Of a DNA stretch of 57,078 nt, positions 50,215 through 57,078 are shown in pieces. The stretch is from Bacillota bacterium. Its GTDB lineage: Bacteria > Bacillota > Clostridia > Acetivibrionales > DSM-1351. The number at the start of each line of letters is the position of its first letter. The stretch's first letter is position 1. A program made the translations under genes and the position numbers. Under the pieces are notes generated by a model. It made no database searches, was not told where the DNA came from, and saw only the letters and a list, made by a program, of their open reading frames with translations. The stretch covers positions 1 to 57,078 of the forward strand of contig JAEWAX010000141.1 of the NCBI GenBank assembly GCA_023391425.1, read 5' to 3'.

Positions 50215-50918
50215 TTGATTTAGGTATTAAAGAAAATTTAGACAACATTTATTCAAGAATTAAAATAGCTGCAGAGAAAAGTGGTAGAAAAGCTGAAGAC
50301 ATCAAACTAATAGCTGTAACCAAGACTGTTGATGTTGATAGAATAAAGAATGTATACGAATATGGAATACTAGATATGGGGGAAAACAGGGTTCAAGAAC
50401 TGTTAGAGAAATATGATAAGCTTGATCAATCCTGCAAATGGCACTTAATAGGGCATCTCCAGACAAACAAGGTAAAATACATTATCGATAAGGTTGAGAT
50501 GATACATTCAGTTGATAGTCTTCAATTGGTCCGAGAAATTGATGCGCGAGCAGAAAAACTGGGTAAAAAAATTGATATACTTTTACAAGTGAATGTTTCT
50601 GGTGAGGAAAGCAAGTTTGGTATTGATCCAAAAGATGTACGTGAATTTGTTGAAATTATTTCCGGGTATAGAAACATTTCTTTAAAAGGGATGATGACTA
50701 TAGCACCATATGCCCAGAATGCGGAGGATATAAGGCCTATTTTTAAGAAACTTTATAATATATATATTGACATAAAGAATGAAAAATTAGATAATGTTAC
50801 TATGGATTATCTTTCCATGGGTATGAGTAATGATTTTGAAGTTGCTATAGAGGAAGGTGCCAATATAGTTAGAATCGGAACCGGTATTTTTGGAAAGAGG
50901 GATTATTCTCAAAAGTAA
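50211..50918 (+). CDS. yggS: YggS family PLP homeostasis protein
   Basis: A 235-residue protein with the alanine-racemase-like PLP barrel. KLIAVTKTVDVDRI (Lys for PLP), MGENRVQELLEKY, WHLIGHLQTNKVKYI and LSMGMSNDFEVAIEEGANIV followed by RIGTGIFG are diagnostic. It buffers PLP and affects amino-acid balance. The TTG start overlaps the end of the HlyD-like gene. It is normally encoded beside sepF in Firmicutes, as here. Confidence 0.92.
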   Translation: MIDLGIKENLDNIYSRIKIAAEKSGRKAEDIKLIAVTKTVDVDRIKNVYEYGILDMGENRVQELLEKYDKLDQSCKWHLIGHLQTNKVKYIIDKVEMIHSVDSLQLVREIDARAEKLGKKIDILLQVNVSGEESKFGIDPKDVREFVEIISGYRNISLKGMMTIAPYAQNAEDIRPIFKKLYNIYIDIKNEKLDNVTMDYLSMGMSNDFEVAIEEGANIVRIGTGIFGKRDYSQK

Positions 50919-50972
50919 TACGTACAAGAGATAAAAAATAATAACTTACAAAAGACGCAGGAGGTATTTGAA

Positions 50973-51443
50973 ATGTCAAAACTTCTTAACAAGGTATTCA
51001 ATTTTGTTGGGTGGGAAGCTGTAGATGAGGACGATGAAGAATTAGAGCTTCAAGATACAGACTATAATGATGACTCTAAAAACGAGCCACTTCAAACACA
51101 TTTTTTCAACAATTCTAAGAAACAACAAGCTGGTAAAGTTGTAAATATTCATTCTGGATCTCAATTTAAAATGGTTGTATCGCAACCAAACACATTTGAA
51201 GATGCAAAGGACATTTGCGATCATTTAAAAAATAAAAAGCCTGTTGTTATCAACCTTGAAGGTATCGAAAAACACGATGCACAGCGAATAATTGATTTCT
51301 TGAGCGGGTCTATTTATGCACTTGATGGAAGCATTCAAAAAGTTTCTTGTGATATATTTGTAATTGCTCCTAACAATGTAGATGTTAGCGGCGATTTAGA
51401 TGAAGAAATTAGGAACAAGACAGTTTTTCCATGGGCTAAATAG
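50973..51443 (+). CDS. sepF: cell division protein SepF
   Basis: A 156-residue protein with an N-terminal membrane-binding stretch (LLNKVFNFVGWEA) and a C-terminal SepF domain (VVSQPNTFEDAKDICDHLKN, INLEGIEKHDAQRIIDFLSG). SepF tethers FtsZ to the membrane. The middle is an acidic linker. CAGGAGGTAT precedes the ATG. It is followed by ylmG, ylmH and divIVA in the usual order, though ftsZ and the mur genes are not here. Confidence 0.94.
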   Translation: MSKLLNKVFNFVGWEAVDEDDEELELQDTDYNDDSKNEPLQTHFFNNSKKQQAGKVVNIHSGSQFKMVVSQPNTFEDAKDICDHLKNKKPVVINLEGIEKHDAQRIIDFLSGSIYALDGSIQKVSCDIFVIAPNNVDVSGDLDEEIRNKTVFPWAK

Positions 51444-51473
51444 TTTGTTTCGTAATTATTGGAGGAACTATTG

Positions 51474-51761
51474 ATGAGTGCTGTTTATAACGCAATAAAT
51501 TTAATATTGAAAATATTTGAGGCTGCTCTTCTTATTAGAGTAATAATATCGTGGTTACCTGTATCAAGGAACAACAGAGCTGTGGATTTGCTTTATGCTA
51601 TTACAGAGCCGGTACTTGCACCTATTCGTAATATGTTAAGTAGATCAAGCATCATGAATAATTCAATGTTTTCAATGATGGATTTTTCTCCTATAGTTGC
51701 CTTTTTGCTTATCGGTGTACTTAGAAATGTAATTATAATTATATTAAATATGTTTATATAG
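51474..51761 (+). CDS. ylmG: YggT/YlmG family membrane protein
   Basis: A 95-residue protein with two hydrophobic segments: INLILKIFEAALLIRVIISW and IVAFLLIGVLRNVIIIILNM. VISWLPVSRNN and ITEPVLAPIRNML are YggT landmarks. It is implicated in membrane organisation near the division site. GGAGG at 51461-51465 puts the start at the ATG 51474 rather than the upstream TTG. Confidence 0.9.
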   Translation: MSAVYNAINLILKIFEAALLIRVIISWLPVSRNNRAVDLLYAITEPVLAPIRNMLSRSSIMNNSMFSMMDFSPIVAFLLIGVLRNVIIIILNMFI

Positions 51762-51767
51762 AGAATT

Positions 51768-52553
51768 ATGGATAAAAATGCTTTAATAAAAATGGTTTCA
51801 AAGCTAGAGGATAGGGTACTGGTTTCACGACTTTTAGATAAGGTTGAACAATGCCGTTATTCCTCTTTTGTGTATTCAGATTTTCTTTCTCCATATGAAG
51901 CAGCTATTGCAAAGAAAATTTTGGATAAGATAAATGATGTTTTTTATACTTTTGTAGGTGGATATGAAGGCGCAGAAAGAGTAATAGCTGCTATCAGTGC
52001 TGATTTTATTGACGAGGATAACGCGTTTAACAGTGCACCTCTAAGCTTTTTAAGGATTACACCATCAATTGAGAAACCATTATCTCACCGTGATTATTTA
52101 GGCTCCTTGCTGGGGCTTGGAATCAAAAGAGAGAAAATTGGCGATATTCTTGTTTGCGAATCATATGCTGATGTTTTCCTAATTGATAAGTTAGCAGAAT
52201 ATATTTTGTACAACTTGGACAAAATTGGTAACGTAACGGTTAGTTGTGAATTGCTGGATGTATATCAGTACTCTGCTCCACAAAAAAAAGAAAAGCTTAT
52301 TAACACTACAGTGGCTTCTCTTAGAGCAGATTCAGTAGCTTCTAGTGGCTTTAGCATTTCTAGAACAAAAGTGCTGGATTATTTTAGAGCACAACGAGTT
52401 AATGTTAATTGGGAATTAGTTCAAAATCCTTCGAAACAGTTATCACAAGGCGACGTAATCTCCATTCGAGGTAAGGGCAGGATTGTTTTAGAGAAAGTGG
52501 CTGGAACTACTAAGAAGGATCGAATTAATATAGTGATTAAGCGTTTTGAGTAG
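51768..52553 (+). CDS. ylmH: YlmH family S4-domain RNA-binding protein
   Basis: A 261-residue protein. The N-terminal two-thirds follow YlmH (YSSFVYSDFLSPYEAAIAKK, VFYTFVGGYEGAERVIAAI), and the last about 70 residues form an S4 RNA-binding domain (SISRTKVLDYFRAQRVNVNW, QLSQGDVISIRGKGRI). Recent work in other bacteria links YlmH to rescue of stalled ribosomes. It follows ylmG by 6 bases in the division operon. Confidence 0.92.
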   Translation: MDKNALIKMVSKLEDRVLVSRLLDKVEQCRYSSFVYSDFLSPYEAAIAKKILDKINDVFYTFVGGYEGAERVIAAISADFIDEDNAFNSAPLSFLRITPSIEKPLSHRDYLGSLLGLGIKREKIGDILVCESYADVFLIDKLAEYILYNLDKIGNVTVSCELLDVYQYSAPQKKEKLINTTVASLRADSVASSGFSISRTKVLDYFRAQRVNVNWELVQNPSKQLSQGDVISIRGKGRIVLEKVAGTTKKDRINIVIKRFE

Positions 52554-52612
52554 GTATAACAAAGTTTATTTTACTATTCCAAGATATTGCATCTTAAGAA
52601 AGGATGATAATT

Positions 52613-53077
52613 ATGAATTACACTCCAAATGACCTTGAAAATATGAAGTTTAAGAAAAGTTTTAGAGGTTACGATGAAGATCAGGTAAATGAAGTTTTGG
52701 ACAGCGTAATCAAAGATTATGAGCTTTACATAAAGGAAAATATTGAGCTGAAGGATAGAATTTCAGTTTTAAATGAGGGTATTCAACATTATAAGAATAT
52801 TGAAGAATCTCTTCAAAATACCTTAGTTGTTGCACAGCAGACAGGTGAGGAGATAAAGAAGAGTTCTTACGAAAAAGCTGATAATATAGTCAAAGAGGCT
52901 GAACTCAGAGCTCAAAAGATAATAAATGATGCAAATCAAGAAGTTATTAAAGTTCGCTTTGAGTATGAGGAAATGAAGAAGAGGCTTCATCTTTTCAAAA
53001 CTAAATCCGAGACCTTAATATTATCCCAGCTTGAGTTATTAAAACAGATGTTTAATGATAATAATGATTTAATGTAA
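52613..53077 (+). CDS. divIVA: DivIVA family protein
   Basis: A 154-residue coiled-coil protein. The N-terminal membrane-binding motif NDLENMKFKKSFRGYDEDQV precedes a long heptad-rich helix (about 25-150). DivIVA binds curved membrane at poles and septa and recruits division or sporulation partners. AAAGGA puts the start at ATG 52613, not 52604. It is last in the sepF operon, with a terminator 48 bases on. Confidence 0.92.
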   Translation: MNYTPNDLENMKFKKSFRGYDEDQVNEVLDSVIKDYELYIKENIELKDRISVLNEGIQHYKNIEESLQNTLVVAQQTGEEIKKSSYEKADNIVKEAELRAQKIINDANQEVIKVRFEYEEMKKRLHLFKTKSETLILSQLELLKQMFNDNNDLM

Positions 53078-53124
53078 TGAATATAATATTAATTCAAATT
53101 GTGTGCTTGAGATTAGCACTCAAC

Positions 53125-53163
53125 AAAAGAAACCAAGCAGAACGTGGGGCTTGGTTTCTTTTA
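53125..53163 (+). terminator. terminator of the sepF-divIVA operon
   Basis: AAAAGAAACCAAG (53125-53137) and CTTGGTTTCTTTT (53150-53162) form a perfect 13-base stem. Beyond it, up to 53595, only a promoter element and an unassigned minus-strand frame are seen. Confidence 0.85.
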
Positions 53164-53455
53164 TCGTTATTAATACTTGATGTTTTTAATTAGATATCTA
53201 ATGCACAGCACAATACCGGCTCAATATGTTTTTTTGCTTTCTTATCAAGTATTCCACCCCAAAGTGCATTAAAAATATAACTCTTAATTCGTTGGTGGTT
53301 TGATTTTTTCTGATTTCAGCAATTGTAGATATCTTTTCTAGCATAATAGACATAGCTTTAAATAATTTCCTTGCAGTAAAGTGACTCAAAGCTCTGGAAC
53401 TCAAACCTCTACTCAATCTAACCTGAAACACATCCTAGATATATAAAGAAAAATG

Positions 53456-53464
53456 TGGTATAAT
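53456..53464 (+). promoter_or_regulatory. extended -10 element before the ftsK/spoIIIE gene
   Basis: TGGTATAAT at 53456-53464, with a weak -35 region. It lies about 130 bases before the start of the translocase gene. Confidence 0.45.
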
Positions 53465-53595
53465 CATAGATGTGTGCCGTAAACAGAGTTCTTGGCTTCT
53501 GATATAGTATTAACTTCATTTGAAGCTTAAAAATCGTTATCCAGCAATTGACTTACAATGGTTATCAATAATATTAATTGAGGGGTGTACTACTA

Positions 53596-56154
53596 ATGCA
53601 AGCTAAAAAAGTGCATAAGAAGAAAAAATATAAAAGAGTTGAAAGCGGTTTTTCTAAATACAGACATGAAATATTAGGTTTAATTCTATTTGCTTTTGGC
53701 ATTTTAGCACTGTTTAGCTTTATTTTTACTCAATCCATGGGCGTTTTTGGTAAAGCAGTTACCAATGTGCTGCTTGGATTTTTAGGTTTAACTGCATACA
53801 TATGTCCTTTAATTCTTATTGTTTACGGGATTGCTATGATATTTAAGAAGAATTCACATACATTTAATTTACGTGTTATTTATTTAAGTATATTAGTTAT
53901 TCTGATATCTGCGTTTTTGCAGGTGGCGATATTTGATTATGATGAATATGCAGGAAGAAATTTTTTCAGCAGCCTTTCAAATTTCTATAGTGGAGGTACG
54001 AAAATTAATGGTGGAGGTGTGTTAGGTGGACTAATAAGCCTACCATTTTTAATGACTTTCCAGGTGTTGGGGACAATTATTATACTTACAACTATTTCAA
54101 TAATCGATATCATTTTGTTAACTAATGTTTCAATGGCTGCTTTTCTAAGAAATGTATCAGCCTTTTTCTCACTGAAAATTAAAGCATCAAATGAGAATAG
54201 AAAGCTGAGAAAGGCTGAAAGGTTAAAAGAGCTGGAAGCAGAGGAAGAGGATAATGAGATAGATGATTTAATAAATGAGGAAGCCTCAGCTAGTAAGAAA
54301 AAAATAATTAACTTTAAAATAGAGCGTGAAAATAGAAAAAATAAAGTTCCAAAGAGATTGGGTGTTGACGAGCCGGAGGAAGATACGAACACTGAAAAAA
54401 TAACAGAAACTGTTATTGAAAACGAGAAAAATGAAGAGTTCTCGGTTAGTTTTACTGGATTTAATGAACTTGCTGATGAATTGGTTATTTCAGATATAAA
54501 AGGAACTAGCTTAGGCTATGACAATAATAACATTAACAACCCAATAGCAGATGCAGGTGCAGATACAGATATAGCTTCGCTAGATAGTACAAATGTCAAA
54601 GCACAGCCATCTCAAACTGAAATTGAGAATGTGCAAGATGATGAAGAGCTTGTAATTCCTCCTACAGAGATTGTAAAACCGTTAATATATAATTATCCTT
54701 CTCTTGATTTATTAGATGAAAGTAAGGATGACTTATCAAACGTGAAAGCATTAAAAAATAGTGCTTTAGAGGGTGCAAAGAAACTTGAGGATACGCTAAA
54801 GAGTTTTGGCGTTGAGGCAAGAGTTATAAATATTAGCAGAGGACCTGCAGTTACAAGGTATGAATTACAACCAAGCCCTGGTGTTAAAGTAAGTAAAATA
54901 GTAAATCTTTCAGACGATATAGCCTTAAATCTTGCAGCCGCAGGTGTTAGAATAGAGGCACCAATTCCAGGAAAGGCAGCTGTAGGTATTGAAGTACCAA
55001 ATAAAGAAATGTCAGCAGTGTATTTGAGGGATATACTTGAATCAAAAGAATTCATTAATCATTCTTCAAAGCTCGCTTTTTCTGTTGGAAAGGACATTTC
55101 AGGCGAAACAGTGGTAGCAAATATTGGAAAGATGCCACATCTTTTGGTCGCAGGAGCAACTGGCTCAGGAAAGAGCGTATGTATAAACAGCCTTATTATG
55201 AGTATATTGTTTAAAGCTTCACCGGAAGAAGTAAAGCTTTTGATGGTAGACCCAAAGGTTGTTGAGTTAGGTATATATAATGGAATTCCACATTTACTCA
55301 TACCTGTTGTAACAGATCCTAAAAAGGCAGCAGGTGCATTGAATTGGGCCGTTCAGGAAATGGTTAACCGCTATAAATTATTCGCAGATAAAGGTGTAAG
55401 AGACTTAAAGGGCTATAACGCGATGCTTAGGACAAATAATGAACAAGGCATATTGCCAGAAGTAGTTATTATTGTTGATGAGCTTGCAGACCTTATGATG
55501 GTTGCACCAAATGATGTAGAGGATGCAATATGCCGTTTGGCTCAGATGGCCAGAGCAGCTGGTATGCATCTGGTTATAGCAACTCAGAGACCATCTGTTG
55601 ATGTAATAACTGGTGTAATTAAAGCAAATATACCTTCTAGAATATCCTTTGCAGTTTCGTCGCAGGTGGATTCTAGGACAATACTCGATATGGGTGGAGC
55701 AGAAAAGCTACTTGGTAGAGGTGATATGCTATTCTATCCTGTTGGAGAGCCAAAGCCAATAAGAGTAAAGGGATCCTTTGTTTCTGATACAGAGGTTGAA
55801 AGAGTAGTTGAATTTATTAAAACACAGGGATATACTTCCTATGATGAAAATATCATTGAAAAAATAAATGATTCTAGCACAGGAAATGATAGTAATGCAG
55901 GAGATAATGATGCACTGCTGAATCAAGCAATTGATATGGTAGTTGATGCAGGACAAGCATCCGTGTCTTTAGTCCAAAGAAAATTTAAAGTTGGTTATTC
56001 TAGAGCAGCAAGGATAATTGACCAAATGGAAGCAAGGAATATTGTTGGCCGTTTTGAGGGGAGCAAGCCACGACAGGTACTAATATCCAAGCAGCAGTGG
56101 ATGGAAATGCAAATGAACGAACAGGATAGACAGAAAGCAAAACAGCAAGGATAA
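53596..56154 (+). CDS. ftsK: FtsK/SpoIIIE DNA translocase
   Basis: An 852-residue translocase that pumps DNA through the division or sporulation septum. Four N-terminal transmembrane helices (about 25-180) are followed by an acidic linker and the motor domain with Walker A AGATGSGKSVCINSLI, Walker B VVIIVDELADLMM and RPSVDVITGVIKANIPSRIS. A gamma winged helix (ASVSLVQRKFKVGYSRAARI then IDQMEARNIVG) ends the protein and reads orienting sequences. AGGGGTG before the ATG at 53596 fixes the start. In Clostridia this single protein often does both FtsK and SpoIIIE work. Confidence 0.95.
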   Translation: MQAKKVHKKKKYKRVESGFSKYRHEILGLILFAFGILALFSFIFTQSMGVFGKAVTNVLLGFLGLTAYICPLILIVYGIAMIFKKNSHTFNLRVIYLSILVILISAFLQVAIFDYDEYAGRNFFSSLSNFYSGGTKINGGGVLGGLISLPFLMTFQVLGTIIILTTISIIDIILLTNVSMAAFLRNVSAFFSLKIKASNENRKLRKAERLKELEAEEEDNEIDDLINEEASASKKKIINFKIERENRKNKVPKRLGVDEPEEDTNTEKITETVIENEKNEEFSVSFTGFNELADELVISDIKGTSLGYDNNNINNPIADAGADTDIASLDSTNVKAQPSQTEIENVQDDEELVIPPTEIVKPLIYNYPSLDLLDESKDDLSNVKALKNSALEGAKKLEDTLKSFGVEARVINISRGPAVTRYELQPSPGVKVSKIVNLSDDIALNLAAAGVRIEAPIPGKAAVGIEVPNKEMSAVYLRDILESKEFINHSSKLAFSVGKDISGETVVANIGKMPHLLVAGATGSGKSVCINSLIMSILFKASPEEVKLLMVDPKVVELGIYNGIPHLLIPVVTDPKKAAGALNWAVQEMVNRYKLFADKGVRDLKGYNAMLRTNNEQGILPEVVIIVDELADLMMVAPNDVEDAICRLAQMARAAGMHLVIATQRPSVDVITGVIKANIPSRISFAVSSQVDSRTILDMGGAEKLLGRGDMLFYPVGEPKPIRVKGSFVSDTEVERVVEFIKTQGYTSYDENIIEKINDSSTGNDSNAGDNDALLNQAIDMVVDAGQASVSLVQRKFKVGYSRAARIIDQMEARNIVGRFEGSKPRQVLISKQQWMEMQMNEQDRQKAKQQG

Positions 56155-56251
56155 ATTTACATTTCCCAGATTAATAAATAATGTAATCTTTGAATATAAA
56201 TCATAGGAGATTTTTATTGCAAATGATTCTTAAAATACGTGGGGGTGTTTT

Positions 56252-57078
56252 ATGTATATTTTGACTACGTTTAATATGCTTATTTTAGTGCTACTAATTG
56301 CATATGTTTTTTACAGACTTCTCAAGACCAAAAGTATTTTAACCCTTATTTCATTTACGCTTCAACTCTCTGCAATGACAATAGTTTTACTTTCAATAAT
56401 AAATAAAGTTCAAACCAGCAGTATAGTAGAACTTTTTTATCTTACTTTTGGAATTGTTATACCATGCTATTTCTTAGCCTCTGATTATCATTCAATGATT
56501 AAAAAGGTCAAAGAAAAGGGCAGCTTCGAAGGCTTTATTACAGTTGATAAAGATAGCAAGGTAAAAAGTGAAAATTCTGTTGAGATTATGAGTGTAGCAT
56601 CAAATGACGATTTTGTGAGTGAAACCATTTCTGAACTTGGACAGCAAAAGGAAGAGGTATTTAAGGGAATAAGGAAAAAATTAATTGAAGCTGAAACCTA
56701 TTACAAGAAGAATAATTATGATGCTGCTTATGATAGCTATAATAGCTTAATTGGGCTGTTTGGCACATCTTCAAATCTACACTTAAACTATGGAAATATA
56801 TGTTATAAAAAAGGTCTATTGAGCGATGCACTTTCAAATTATAGAAAAGTCCTTGAGTTCAATGAGCAACTCATTATAAAACTCAAGAAATCTGGTTCTT
56901 TAAACAGTTCGGTTACAAAGACCATAGAAAATATTGAATTTAAAGAATATCTAGTATACTACAACATTGGAGTTTCATATTTAAATATAGGGAAAATAGA
57001 CTTTGCACTTGAAAATTTTGAGAAATCCTTAGAAATAAATCCGACCTTTGATGACGCAAAAGAAGGTATCGGACGGAT
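56252..57078 (+). CDS. membrane-anchored tetratricopeptide-repeat protein (partial, runs off the window)
   Basis: An open frame with no stop before the window end, so at least 275 codons. It begins MYILTTFNMLILVLLIAYVF, has three hydrophobic N-terminal segments (to about residue 85), then a soluble part with TPR-like helices: YYKKNNYDAAYDSYNSLIG, LNYGNICYKKGLLSDALSNY and YYNIGVSYLNIGKIDFALEN. GTGGGGGTG precedes the ATG. TPR domains mediate protein contacts; the partner is unknown. It starts 97 bases after the translocase gene. Confidence 0.8.
   Translation, partial: MYILTTFNMLILVLLIAYVFYRLLKTKSILTLISFTLQLSAMTIVLLSIINKVQTSSIVELFYLTFGIVIPCYFLASDYHSMIKKVKEKGSFEGFITVDKDSKVKSENSVEIMSVASNDDFVSETISELGQQKEEVFKGIRKKLIEAETYYKKNNYDAAYDSYNSLIGLFGTSSNLHLNYGNICYKKGLLSDALSNYRKVLEFNEQLIIKLKKSGSLNSSVTKTIENIEFKEYLVYYNIGVSYLNIGKIDFALENFEKSLEINPTFDDAKEGIGR

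Noticed and set aside
53198..53431. 77-codon minus-strand gene before ftsK/spoIIIE
   Set aside because: No ribosome site or recognisable family; recorded only as an open question in the findings.
1..57078. tRNA, rRNA, prophage or intact insertion sequence
   Set aside because: No conserved tRNA arms, rRNA cores, transposase or phage structural genes were seen in reading both strands; a tRNA scan would be needed to exclude a tRNA fully.

Overview
The window looks like chromosome from a low-GC, anaerobic, spore-forming member of the Clostridia. The evidence is AT-rich intergenic DNA, strong AGGAGG-type ribosome sites with frequent TTG/GTG starts, the spore protease gene gpr, SpoIIIE/FtsK, oxygen-sensitive ThiC and HemW, and [FeFe]-hydrogenase-type sequence. 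I see no rRNA, tRNA, intact insertion sequence, prophage or CRISPR array. The genus cannot be fixed from the sequence alone.

Layout. 1-10.4 kb is mixed accessory DNA: a DUF3788 protein, an AraC regulator, a small monooxygenase-like protein, a three-gene GlpA-like oxidoreductase operon, a Fur-family regulator, an SdpR/SdpI-like pair, a secreted alpha/beta hydrolase and a tocopherol-cyclase-like protein. 10.6-16.4 kb holds a small Gly/Asn-rich protein and then a thiamin locus (thiD, thiC, thiM, thiE, thiW) behind two tandem TPP riboswitches, each with its own terminator, with structured intergenic repeats on both sides of thiD. 16.6-22.4 kb is mostly minus strand: a MarR operon with a very large palindromic operator, a PPOX protein, HxlR, a GntR/ABC operon and a MATE pump. 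22.6-30.7 kb holds hemW, rpsT, a c-di-GMP (GEMM-I) riboswitch in front of a chemoreceptor gene, gpr, a candidate structured RNA in front of an M50-like membrane protein, and a divergent NAD-dependent DNA ligase.

30.7-37.1 kb (minus strand) is the most unusual part. A five-gene operon begins with a protein that fuses two ferredoxin clusters, an [FeFe]-hydrogenase H-cluster domain and another Fe-S module to a C-terminal RsbR-type STAS domain. It is followed by an RsbS-like STAS protein, an RsbT-like kinase, a hybrid histidine kinase with two receiver domains and an HPt, and an HD-GYP response regulator. Read together this is a stressosome-like R-S-T module whose sensor is a hydrogenase domain and whose likely output is c-di-GMP breakdown. 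The GEMM-I riboswitch in the same window shows that the cell uses c-di-GMP.

37.6-48.9 kb carries an acyl-CoA synthetase, a COG2509-type flavoprotein, a MerR regulator, an RluA pseudouridine synthase, a ROK regulator divergent from an aminotransferase/YitT/Gfo-Idh-MocA operon (the YitT gene has lost most of its C-terminal domain), and a YnbB-type PLP enzyme. 49.0-57.1 kb is housekeeping: a HlyD-like protein, YggS, SepF, YlmG, YlmH, DivIVA, the FtsK/SpoIIIE translocase, and the start of a membrane-anchored TPR protein cut by the window edge.

Starts were moved to internal codons where the ribosome site demanded it. The most striking case is the chemoreceptor, whose only well-placed start is ATA.
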